Assembly (NCBI RefSeq): GCF_021395205.1
Contig: NZ_JAJVCS010000004.1
Location: 1 to 64,000, forward strand
Direction: 5' to 3'
Length of the DNA: 64,000 nt
DNA from: Polynucleobacter sp. IMCC 30228
Lineage (GTDB): Bacteria > Pseudomonadota > Gammaproteobacteria > Burkholderiales > Burkholderiaceae
Of the stretch, positions 17,559 to 25,192 are shown one piece after another. The translations under genes and the position numbers were made by a program. The stretch's first letter is position 1. Every line of letters begins with the position of its first letter. The notes below the pieces were generated by a model. That model saw only the letters and a program-made list of their open reading frames with translations. It ran no database searches and had not been told where the DNA came from.

Positions 17559-17660
17559 AATCCTTTAGTCCTAGGCTCAAGTCCTCTTGGGCCCACCATA
17601 AAAACCCTCACTAGCAATAGCGGGGGTTTTATCTTTTGAGCGTTACTTTAAGTAACGCTT
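17559..17660 (+). repeat. tRNA-Lys-like 3' fragment plus terminator, copy 3 of the ~100-bp direct repeat
   Basis: AATCCTTTAGTC... GGGCCCACCA (17559-17598) is followed by the stem CCCTCACTA/TAGCGGGGG with a TTTT tail, and by AGCGTTACTTTAAGTAACGCT. The order matches 14904-15007 with roughly 90 percent identity by eye. The T-stem is mutated (CCTAGG/CCTCT), so it is not a functional tRNA. It doubles as a terminator for the Kelch gene. Copies 1 and 3 bracket about 2.6 kb and look like attL/attR-style scars. Confidence 0.7.
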
Positions 17661-17815
17661 GACTGGCTTTTGCGCAATATGAGGCAGTTAATAGCACCTC
17701 TTTTGCAAATATATTACTAGATACCTAATATTAAAACAAAGATCGATGCCTATATTTTTGGCCATTTAATTTATTACTGCAGTAGTATTACTAACACCAT
17801 ATTTTTGAGGATTAA

Positions 17816-18349
17816 ATGAACTCTCAATACGATAAACGGTTTTTGATATCCGGACTCATCATGTTGGTGCTTGGGCTTTTAGCGCCAATTTATTCGCCCT
17901 ATGCATTAGCAAAAATAGGCATCTTACAGGCGCACCTAATTGGAGCATTACAAGCTTTAGTGTTCTTTTCTTTTGCTTGGATGTGGCCTCAATTATCTCT
18001 TCCAAGATTTACTAAGTCTATTGCCACGGTTTCCTTGTATATCTCGTTATGGGCTAATTGGATTGGAACTTTATTTGTCAGTATTTTTGGTGCCGGGAAA
18101 GAGCAATATATTGTCAATCAAGATCTCGTTCCAGGTGCCAAAGGCTTTTGGAATATAGCAACCCTATTATTGATAAATCTTTCTCAGTTGGCTGTATTAG
18201 CCGTAGTCTTGGCCATTATTGGTTTCTTGGGGTGGGTATGGACTGCCAAAAAAGAGCGAATCATGAATTTCATTTCATTATTACTACTTCTAGCTATTTT
18301 AATAATTAGCCTTTTTCAAACCTTCAATCCACAATATTCAAATGGCTAG
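17816..18349 (+). CDS. Four-helix membrane protein resembling hydroxylaminobenzene mutase/styrene-oxide isomerase
   Basis: A 177-residue protein with four clear membrane segments (about 9-30, 42-62, 75-97 and 118-145) and a possible fifth at the C terminus. The pattern ILQAHLIGALQALVFFSFAW, then ANWIGTLFVSIFGAG, then NIATLLLINLSQLAVLAV parallels the H-x(2)-G and A-N-W positions of the small HabB/StyC family, which rearrange hydroxylaminobenzene or styrene oxide. This is a fold-level resemblance by eye. It stands alone between the tRNA-fragment repeat and the insertion-sequence remnants. Confidence 0.5.
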   Translation: MNSQYDKRFLISGLIMLVLGLLAPIYSPYALAKIGILQAHLIGALQALVFFSFAWMWPQLSLPRFTKSIATVSLYISLWANWIGTLFVSIFGAGKEQYIVNQDLVPGAKGFWNIATLLLINLSQLAVLAVVLAIIGFLGWVWTAKKERIMNFISLLLLLAILIISLFQTFNPQYSNG

Positions 18350-18439
18350 AGAGGCTAAATGAAATAATTATGTGCTTTTAGTTCAAAATTATTAGAACGG
18401 TCTGCTTTACAGCGTATTGCTGGCAAAATCCTTTGGTTG

Positions 18440-18545
18440 TTAATTTGCATCTAAAACTGAACCCATTCTCATACTTATTTGCAGCCAATTTCAGCCCACC
18501 GTCTTTTTAATATAGTCGGCTAGTAAAAGAAAACCTAATCACTTG
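18440..18545. mobile_element. MITE-like element, copy B (left half only)
   Basis: TTAATTTGCATCTAAAACTGAACCCATT... to ...GAAAACCTAATCACTTGG is nearly identical over ~100 bp to the left part of 22231-22390, in the same orientation. The right third and right end are missing: at about 18546 the sequence switches to an IS3-type transposase remnant. The TTTGCATCTAAAACT and TTTGCAGCCAATTTC motifs repeat within the end, as in IS21-like termini. Confidence 0.65.
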
Positions 18546-18765
18546 GTGGTCGAGAGCTTCTTCCAATTACTCAAAAGGGAGCGCATCAAACGCAAAACCT
18601 ATGCCAGTAGTGCAAAAGAAGGGAGGGCATCTTTGATTACATCAAAATGTTTTACGACCAAAGGAAGTCTCCGTGGGACAACCCGGTTAGGCGCCATGGT
18701 TACAACAATGGGCTTTCTCCAGTAGTATATGAAAAGTAGTACCAAGCGAGACTGGGAAGTGTCTA
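18543..18765 (+). pseudogene. IS3-family transposase (OrfB) C-terminal remnant, frameshifted
   Basis: Starting near 18546 the frame reads VESFFQLLKRERIKRKTY, the conserved final catalytic-domain helix of IS3-family OrfB. After that, other frames supply FDYIKMFYDQ-like and HGYNNGLSPVVYEK-like segments, so at least two frameshifts are present. A decayed tail and an AGGTCAGTTCA end-like sequence near 18843 follow. It is non-functional. The rest of 18350-19014 has no recognisable gene; a promoter for pdc is expected in 18850-19010 but is not assigned. Confidence 0.72.
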
Positions 18766-19014
18766 GGATATTGGTAGCGATTCAGTTCACCTTTAAGGTG
18801 AAGATTATCAAAAATCCTCTCTTTGGGAGGGGTACTAAAAATCAGGTCAGTTCATTAAAGAGCACATTGTAAAAATTTTGTGGTATTGTTTGGCCGTAAT
18901 TTTGGCTAAGTTAATCTGCACTAAAATAGGGCATATGCCATAAATCTGCAATATTTTCCTTTCTAGTATTAATAAATTGCCTTAAAAATCGATTAAATTT
19001 TAAACAAGATAGAT

Positions 19015-20709
19015 ATGAATAATGCTCCATTAGTCAGCGTTGGCACTTATTTAGGGCTGCGGCTCGTGCAGGCTGGGATGCGAAATTTTTTTACTGTTCC
19101 AGGGGACTTCAATTTAGTTTTATTAGATCAATTATTAAAAGTGCCTAATTTGCGTATGATTAGTTGTTGTAATGAGCTTAATGCCGGCTATTCTGCAGAT
19201 GGTTACGCTCGTGAAGCAGGCTTCTCAATGGCCGCTGTAACTTATACAGTAGGTGGTCTTAGTATGTTAAATGCCGTTGCTGGGGCATATGCTGAAAATT
19301 TATCCCTATTGGCAGTATCAGGCGGTCCCAATACCAATGATTCACCGGAGCACTATAAAACCCACCACACTATTGGTGAATACAATATTTATCAACAAGA
19401 GCAATGCTATGCCCCGGTAGTGAAGGCGGTATGTGCGATTCGCCACCTAGAAGATGCCGCCAGAATGATTGATGATGCTATTAAGGTCTGTTTGATTGAG
19501 AAAAAACCGGTTTATTTAGAAATTGCTTGTAACCTAGCTGGTCAACTTATCCCGGCCCCAACCGACTCTTTTTTAGAAAATTTTAGTTTTAAGGCTAAGA
19601 GTGATGAGAGAGCCCTAAATGCAGCTGTTGCAGCAGCTGCTTCTCGCATCAATGCTGCTATTAAACCCATCTTGATCGCAGGTGTTGATATTAGAACTGC
19701 TGATGCGAGCGAGTCCTTTTTACAACTAGCAAACAAAATGGAATCCGCTGTAGTCGTCACTCCCGATGCCAAGGGAATCGTACCTGAGGATTTATCCACT
19801 TTTATCGGCACTTATTGGCCAGAGGTCAGTAGCCCAAGTTGTTCTGCCATTGTTGAATCTAGTGACTGTCAAATTATGACGGGAGTACAGTTAACCGACT
19901 ACACCACAACAGGTAGAACTGATCTTTATAAAAAGGACTCATCAATAAAAATTGGTAAAAATTCTATTAGCATGCCAGAAGGTTATTTTGCTAATGTGCA
20001 AATGAGTGATTTTTTGGCTGCCTTGGCTACCAAAGTAGCGAAAAATGATGACTCTATGCAAGAATTTTTGCGCCTTAAAGTTGATCCTCCAACTACTCCA
20101 CCAGCTGCACCAGCCGATAAGTTATCTTTAAAAGAATTACGCAGACAAATTCAGGGAATTCTTACGTGTGACACTATCTTAATTGCTGAAACGGGTGACT
20201 CTTGGTTTAATGGGCAACTTTTGCATTTACCAAGGGGGTCACGCTATCACGTGCAAATGCAATACGGGTCAATTGGTTGGTCGGTAGGGGCTACATTTGG
20301 AGCCGCTCTGGGCTGTAAGCCTGGGGGTAGAGTCATTTCGCTAATTGGTGATGGGTCTTTTCAGTTAACGGCTCAAGAGCTATCCAATATGATTCGCTAC
20401 AAGGTCAACCCTATTATTTTTCTTATGAATAATGGCGGCTACACCATTGAAGTAGAGATTCATGATGGGCCTTATAACAATATTCAAAATTGGGACTATG
20501 CGGGCTTAATCAACATCTTTAATGCAGGCAAAGGCAATGGCCTTGGTATTCGTGCTAATACGGCTGGTGAACTAAGTAGTGCAATTAAACAAGCCTTGGT
20601 GCATGAGGGTGGTCCAGTGTTAATCGAATGCTCTCTGAGTAGAGATGATTGCTCTATTGAGTTACTTGAATGGGGTAGCCGAGTAGCCAAAGCAAATGCA
20701 AGAATATAA
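19015..20709 (+). CDS. pdc: Pyruvate decarboxylase (TPP-dependent, non-oxidative)
   Basis: A 564-residue enzyme strongly resembling Zymomonas-type pyruvate decarboxylase (pyruvate to acetaldehyde and CO2). The PDC active-site residues are in place: Asp31 in PGDFN, Glu54 in CCNEL, His117-His118 in YKTHHTIGEY, and the Glu of GYTIEVEIHDGPYNNIQNWD. The TPP/Mg motif is GDGSFQLTAQE...NN, and AETGDSWFNGQ is a further PDC block. The HH pair and IHDGPYNNI favour PDC over acetolactate synthase or benzoylformate decarboxylase; indolepyruvate decarboxylase remains possible. Its stop overlaps mqo by 14 bp. It lies between MITE/IS remnants. True PDC is uncommon in bacteria. Confidence 0.88.
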   Translation: MNNAPLVSVGTYLGLRLVQAGMRNFFTVPGDFNLVLLDQLLKVPNLRMISCCNELNAGYSADGYAREAGFSMAAVTYTVGGLSMLNAVAGAYAENLSLLAVSGGPNTNDSPEHYKTHHTIGEYNIYQQEQCYAPVVKAVCAIRHLEDAARMIDDAIKVCLIEKKPVYLEIACNLAGQLIPAPTDSFLENFSFKAKSDERALNAAVAAAASRINAAIKPILIAGVDIRTADASESFLQLANKMESAVVVTPDAKGIVPEDLSTFIGTYWPEVSSPSCSAIVESSDCQIMTGVQLTDYTTTGRTDLYKKDSSIKIGKNSISMPEGYFANVQMSDFLAALATKVAKNDDSMQEFLRLKVDPPTTPPAAPADKLSLKELRRQIQGILTCDTILIAETGDSWFNGQLLHLPRGSRYHVQMQYGSIGWSVGATFGAALGCKPGGRVISLIGDGSFQLTAQELSNMIRYKVNPIIFLMNNGGYTIEVEIHDGPYNNIQNWDYAGLINIFNAGKGNGLGIRANTAGELSSAIKQALVHEGGPVLIECSLSRDDCSIELLEWGSRVAKANARI

Positions 20710-22198
20710 AGCTATTAGCGAGCTTGACTGCGTCTTAGTTGGCGCAGGAATTATGAGCACTACTTTAGGCGTTTTCTTAAAGGAGATCAATCCAGATTTA
20801 TCAATCGAGCTTATTGAAAAGCTGGGGAGTGCGGCTTTAGAAAGTTCAGAAAGTTGGAATAATGCAGGGACAGGCCATGCAGCCAATTGCGAGCTGAACT
20901 ACACCCCCCTTGAAGCTGATGGCTCTATTAATATATCTAAAGCGCTTGAAGTCAACGTTGAATTTGATCTGTCCCGCCAATTTTGGTCTTACCTCATTCA
21001 AAAAGGCGCAATAACAGAACCGCAATCTTTCATTCATCCTGTGCCTCATATGAGTTTTGTTGAGGGAAATGACAATGTAGCTTTTCTTAAAAAAAGACAA
21101 GTGGCACTTAGTGCCCATCATTGTTTCCATGGGATGGAGTACTCCGAAGACCCAGATCAAATTGCTGAGTGGGCCCCGTTGTTAATTAAAGGAAGAGATG
21201 TTGGTAAAAAAATTGCAGCAACACGCATTGTTTCTGGGGCGGATGTAAGTTATGGATCATTAACTTCGCAGTTGCTAGGCCATTTAATAAAATTATCTGA
21301 TTTTCGGGTTACATTTTTAGAAGAAGTTATTCATCTACAGCGTGAACCCGATCAGCGTTGGCGTCTTACGATTAAAAATCAGCGCAATGGTAATGAGCGT
21401 TTCGTAATAGCCAAATTTGTTTTCTTGGGCGCGGGCGGAGCTGCGCTACCTTTATTGCAAAAGTCGGGCATTCCTGAGTCGGTTGGATATGCTGGTTTTC
21501 CAGTGAGCGGCATATGGTTGCGTTGCAATAACCAAGATGTAGTCAGAGAGCACGAAGCAAAAGTATATGGAATAGCCTCTGTAGGGTCACCTCCCATGTC
21601 TGTTCCTCATTTGGATACACGCATTATTGATGGTCAACATTCATTACTCTTTGGCCCCTTTGCAGGCTTCTCTACTAAATTTTTAAAGTATGGATCTTGG
21701 CTCGATCTTTTCAAGTCGATTCGACCAGGCAATCTCTTGCCACTAGCAGCTGTTGGTATTACAAACTTAAGTCTTGTTAAATATCTAGTAGGGCAAGTAT
21801 TGCAATCCAGTACAGATCGACTGAATTCACTTAAACAATATTACCCAACTGCCAATGCGAAAGACTGGGTAATTGAAGTTGCTGGCCAGCGTGTGCAAAT
21901 TATCAAGAAAGATGCCACCAAAATTGGGATTTTAGAATTTGGTACCGAGATAGTTGAATCTAAAGACTCGTCCATGGTGGCCTTGCTTGGAGCTTCACCA
22001 GGTGCATCCACAGCTGTTGCGATCATGGTAGATATAATAGAGCGAATGACCCCTACTAAACTTCTGCCAAGCGAGTGGAGAGTTCAGATGAAAAAAATGA
22101 TTCCATCTTATGGCGAATCTTTAATTACAGATGCCGCCCTTTGTAAAAAAATTAGGGCCAACACTGCAGAGACTTTGGGCTTGGTTAATATTAATTAA
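20696..22198 (+). CDS. mqo: Malate:quinone oxidoreductase
   Basis: A 500-residue FAD-dependent peripheral membrane enzyme oxidising malate to oxaloacetate and passing electrons to quinone. The FAD dinucleotide motif is VLVGAGIMSTTLG near residue 14. SESWNNAGTGHAANCELNYTP, FWSYL, FLGAGGAALPLLQKSGIPE and the C-terminal GASPGASTAVAIM block are all standard Mqo signatures. Length is normal. It starts inside the last codons of pdc (14-bp overlap), so the two are co-expressed. It could replace or supplement malate dehydrogenase. Confidence 0.93.
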   Translation: MQEYKAISELDCVLVGAGIMSTTLGVFLKEINPDLSIELIEKLGSAALESSESWNNAGTGHAANCELNYTPLEADGSINISKALEVNVEFDLSRQFWSYLIQKGAITEPQSFIHPVPHMSFVEGNDNVAFLKKRQVALSAHHCFHGMEYSEDPDQIAEWAPLLIKGRDVGKKIAATRIVSGADVSYGSLTSQLLGHLIKLSDFRVTFLEEVIHLQREPDQRWRLTIKNQRNGNERFVIAKFVFLGAGGAALPLLQKSGIPESVGYAGFPVSGIWLRCNNQDVVREHEAKVYGIASVGSPPMSVPHLDTRIIDGQHSLLFGPFAGFSTKFLKYGSWLDLFKSIRPGNLLPLAAVGITNLSLVKYLVGQVLQSSTDRLNSLKQYYPTANAKDWVIEVAGQRVQIIKKDATKIGILEFGTEIVESKDSSMVALLGASPGASTAVAIMVDIIERMTPTKLLPSEWRVQMKKMIPSYGESLITDAALCKKIRANTAETLGLVNIN

Positions 22199-22230
22199 AG
22201 CTATACACCCGTTCTCAAAAATTCCTAGGT

Positions 22231-22390
22231 GTTACTTTGCATCTAAAACTGAACCCATTCTCATACTTATTTGTAGCCAACTTCAGCCCACCATCTTTTT
22301 AATATTGTTCGCTAGTAAAAGAAAACTTGATCACGTGGATCGATTAAAGTTAGATACAAATGGTGGGTTAGTTTTAGAGGCAAATTAATA
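22231..22390. mobile_element. ~160-bp MITE-like element, copy C (complete)
   Basis: The left end TTTGCATCTAAAACTGAACC (from 22236) and right end GGTTAGTTTTAGAGGCAAA (to about 22384) are imperfect inverted repeats. The right inner part (GATTAAAGTTAGATACAAAT) is the reverse complement of the left end of copy A. Copy B at 18440 matches its left ~100 bp in the same orientation. There is no coding capacity. The remainder of 22199-22535 holds no gene that can be recognised. Confidence 0.68.
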
Positions 22391-22535
22391 ATATGACGAC
22401 TTTTATTTAAATTAAGTAATCATAGAGCCAAGCCGTAAGTTCTTTCTAACCCGTTTTTATACCAGCACTTTTGCCTATTTAATACTGGTTCAGGACTTAA
22501 ATACAGCTAATTCGTGTGGTTAAGCAAAACATGGT

Positions 22536-23882
22536 TCAGATTGGTTTAAAGTCATCAGATGCGCCAGGGGGTATTGGTGGGTGCGTTTTTAAAGAGTTCT
22601 GAAAATTTATTACCATTTTTCGAATTGGGCCCCTCACCCAGCCCTGTGTCGTATTCACATCTGATTCTTCTTTTGGATCCTGGACAATATTAAATAGATA
22701 GGGTGTTTCTAGATGATTGGCACCAGCATTAGGCTCTACTTCCCAAACAAAATGCATTTTCCAGTCACGCCACTTTGCGGCCCTAAGTTCAGTTTTTATA
22801 AAATATACAAATCCTTCACGATTTGATTTCTCTTCCTTGCCTAGTAAAAATTGACTTTGATCGATCCCGTCAATCGGTCGATCTATCGGCATTTTTAAGT
22901 CAGCAATATGTGCTAGGGTAGGCAATAAATCTACCACATGAATAATTTCATTTGTCACTTTTCCAGCTGGAATTTTATTAGGCCAGCGAATGATGAGAGG
23001 CACTCTAAGGGCGCCCTCCATTGCGGTATGGTAGGTACCCGTCCACATGCCTGCGCTACCCCGCCAGGGCCGACGATACTCTGGCCCGTTGTCACTGGCA
23101 AAAATGAATATGGTATTTTCTGCGAGATCGTCTTGATTAATTGCATCCATTATTTGACCTACTCTTGCATCCATTTCAATTAATGAATCAGCAAAGTCGC
23201 CATAATTTGAATTACCCTCAAAATCACGGTGAGGCAGGGTTGGAAAGTGCAACTGAGTTAATGGAACATAAAGAAAGAATGGTTTTTTATTTGCATTACG
23301 GTGAATGAATTCACAACTGCGTTTTGTTAACTCGGCATCAATTTTTCGTCTCATTTCTAAATCGTATAGCTCTTTCTTTTCAGCTAGATTACCTTTTTTA
23401 CCCTCCATCACGTAAGGAGCCTCAACAACGGATTGGTCATATCCAATTGAATCAAAAAACATACTTTCATTAGTAGTTCTTGGAATTCCATACCACTCAT
23501 CAAAGCCTTTGTCATTAGGATATCGGCCTGCTTTATCGCCTAAATGCCATTTGCCAAACATTGCAGTCGCATATCCTGCTTCTGAAAATAGCTCTGCCAT
23601 AGTTTTTTCCCAGGGGATAATCCCCTGAGGTAAGCCAGCTGGAACCGATTGAATTGCCCCAGTTCTAATGGGGTGTCGACCGGTCATGAGTGCAGATCTA
23701 GTTGGAACGCAATCGCTTTCTACATTAAAGTTGAGAAAGCGAGTGCCCTCTTGGGCAAGGGCATCAATTCTGGGAGTTGGCGCACCGCGAATTGCTCCAC
23801 CGCCATAGCAACCTAGTTCGCCCCATCCAAGATTATCGGCAAGTATTAAGACAACGTTTGGTTGAGTATCTATTTTTTTCAT
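22536..23882 (-). CDS. Sulfatase (arylsulfatase-like, formylglycine type)
   Basis: A 448-residue alkaline-phosphatase-superfamily sulfatase. The metal site opens with VVLILADNLGWGELGCYG. Cys58 in DCVPTRSALMTGRHP fits C-x-P-x-R, the sequence converted to formylglycine; Thr replaces the common Ser. MFGKWHLGD and FASDNGPEYRRPW carry further active-site residues. No signal peptide is obvious, so it may be cytoplasmic. It lies 31 bp downstream of a Bug protein gene on the same strand, suggesting uptake and desulfation of a sulfate ester. It needs a formylglycine-generating enzyme not seen in this window. Confidence 0.88.
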   Translation of the reverse strand: MKKIDTQPNVVLILADNLGWGELGCYGGGAIRGAPTPRIDALAQEGTRFLNFNVESDCVPTRSALMTGRHPIRTGAIQSVPAGLPQGIIPWEKTMAELFSEAGYATAMFGKWHLGDKAGRYPNDKGFDEWYGIPRTTNESMFFDSIGYDQSVVEAPYVMEGKKGNLAEKKELYDLEMRRKIDAELTKRSCEFIHRNANKKPFFLYVPLTQLHFPTLPHRDFEGNSNYGDFADSLIEMDARVGQIMDAINQDDLAENTIFIFASDNGPEYRRPWRGSAGMWTGTYHTAMEGALRVPLIIRWPNKIPAGKVTNEIIHVVDLLPTLAHIADLKMPIDRPIDGIDQSQFLLGKEEKSNREGFVYFIKTELRAAKWRDWKMHFVWEVEPNAGANHLETPYLFNIVQDPKEESDVNTTQGWVRGPIRKMVINFQNSLKTHPPIPPGASDDFKPI

Positions 23883-23913
23883 TATAAAATTTATTAGCGA
23901 TAAAGAGCAAATA

Positions 23914-24888
23914 TTAATCGACTGGAATTTTTAGTATCTTATTTAATTCGATCCAGCGCTGTATTGAGTTTTTTAAAAATACCTCAAATTCACTTGCAGG
24001 CATAGGCCTTGCTGTTAATCCAACATCAAGTAATTTTAGTTTTATCTCGGGCTTTTCTAAAATCAATAAAATTTCTTTAGAAACTTTATTGAGAATCGCT
24101 GGGGGTAGATTTTTAGGGGCAACGACTCCCACCCACTGCGTAATAATAATATCTTTAAAACCTAATTCAGCTAAAGTTGGCACATTTGCGGCATTAGGAT
24201 TTCGTTGTGCGCTAGTAAGGGCTAAAATGCGAATTCCCCCCTTCTTTTGTTGTGAAAGTAGGGGCGCAAAACCTAAAACTGCGGCAGGGGTTGTGCCCCC
24301 GGTCAGATCGATAATTGCTTGTCCGCCGCCTTTATATGGAATGTGCGTCCATTTGAAATCTGCTGATTTTGCTAACCACTCACCAATGTAATGCTGGTTT
24401 GTACCTTGGCCAGAGGTTCCATATGAAATAGTCCCTGGCTTACTTTTTGCCGCATTCAATAGGTCTGCTAATGTAAGGTAGGGCGTTTGACTTGACACTG
24501 CGATCCCAATGGGTTGATCGCCTATTAAGGCGACGCCAATTAGATCTCTCCCTAGGCGCCAACTTAAGGACTCTCTGGTGGCGCTTAGGATGGCAGAACT
24601 GTCGGAGGCAATGGCAAAGGTATAGCCATCTGGAATAGCATTAGCGGCCAGCTGCAACCCAATAGCGCCGGAAGCTCCGGGCTTATTTTCAATAACAATG
24701 GACTGATTTAAGGCTTTACCTAACTCAATCGCAATTATTCGGGTAATGATGTCATTAGTGCCGCCTGCTGCCTGCGGCACAATAATGCGAATAGGTCGAT
24801 CTTTAGGCCACTCCTCAGCCCAAGAATTATTACCAGAGAGAATACTGGTAATCAAGATACAGCAAGTAACTATGTATTTTTTCACCAT
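23914..24888 (-). CDS. Bug/TctC-family periplasmic binding protein
   Basis: A 324-residue protein with a signal peptide (VKKYIVTCCILITSILSG...WAEE) and the Bug core: WPKDRPIRIIVPQAAGGTNDIITR, IENKPGASGAIGLQLAANA, PDGYTFAI, YGTSGQGTNQHYIGE, THIPYKGGGQAI and LAELGFKD. Length is normal. It precedes the sulfatase gene in what looks like a two-gene operon. Bug proteins bind small carboxylates and often work with tripartite TctAB permeases encoded elsewhere. The ligand is unknown. Confidence 0.92.
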   Translation of the reverse strand: MVKKYIVTCCILITSILSGNNSWAEEWPKDRPIRIIVPQAAGGTNDIITRIIAIELGKALNQSIVIENKPGASGAIGLQLAANAIPDGYTFAIASDSSAILSATRESLSWRLGRDLIGVALIGDQPIGIAVSSQTPYLTLADLLNAAKSKPGTISYGTSGQGTNQHYIGEWLAKSADFKWTHIPYKGGGQAIIDLTGGTTPAAVLGFAPLLSQQKKGGIRILALTSAQRNPNAANVPTLAELGFKDIIITQWVGVVAPKNLPPAILNKVSKEILLILEKPEIKLKLLDVGLTARPMPASEFEVFLKNSIQRWIELNKILKIPVD

Positions 24889-24989
24889 GTACCAGTATCG
24901 TTAATTTTCAATAGTTTAGCTTATTGATGAAAATGCCCAGCCTTCGAATTAAAAATTAGGTAATCTTAAATTTACATTAACGTAAGTTA

Positions 24990-25113
24990 CAGCCCACCAT
25001 CTTTTTGATATAGCCCTAAGACGGAATTTTTGGCGCCTAGTTGCTCTACGGATGTCTTTAACCACCTGCTCAGCAGGGCTCTTAGGTTGATTGGATTTGA
25101 TGTTCATCTTCAT
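24990..25113 (-). pseudogene. IS3-family OrfA N-terminal remnant joined to a MITE core fragment
   Basis: On the minus strand from ATG 25113 the frame reads MKMNIKSNQPKSPAEQ then VVKDIRRATRRQKF, the conserved start of one group of IS3 OrfA proteins (V-K-D-I-R-R-A-T-R-R). Homology ends after about 30 residues. The following bases (about 24990-25014 on the plus strand: CAGCCCACCATCTTTTTGAT) match the core of the MITE copies at 18499 and 22284. It is a scar of an insertion or deletion, not a working element. The rest of 24889-25192 shows no gene. Confidence 0.65.
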
Positions 25114-25192
25114 TCCTTATGTTAGAAGATGAACCAAAATCCTCCTTTAATCAAGTGCCCCTATTTGTCTCATAGTTGCTGACGTCGGACAA

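Noticed and set aside
14904..17598. Functional tRNA genes at the three GGGCCCACCA sites
   Set aside because: Only the 3' ~40 nt are present, no D-arm or anticodon-stem 5' side is visible, and two copies have unpaired T-stems.
18429..18445. A fourth tRNA fragment (AATCCTTTGGT) just before MITE copy B
   Set aside because: Only 11 bases match and no T-arm or CCA follows; this length is expected by chance.
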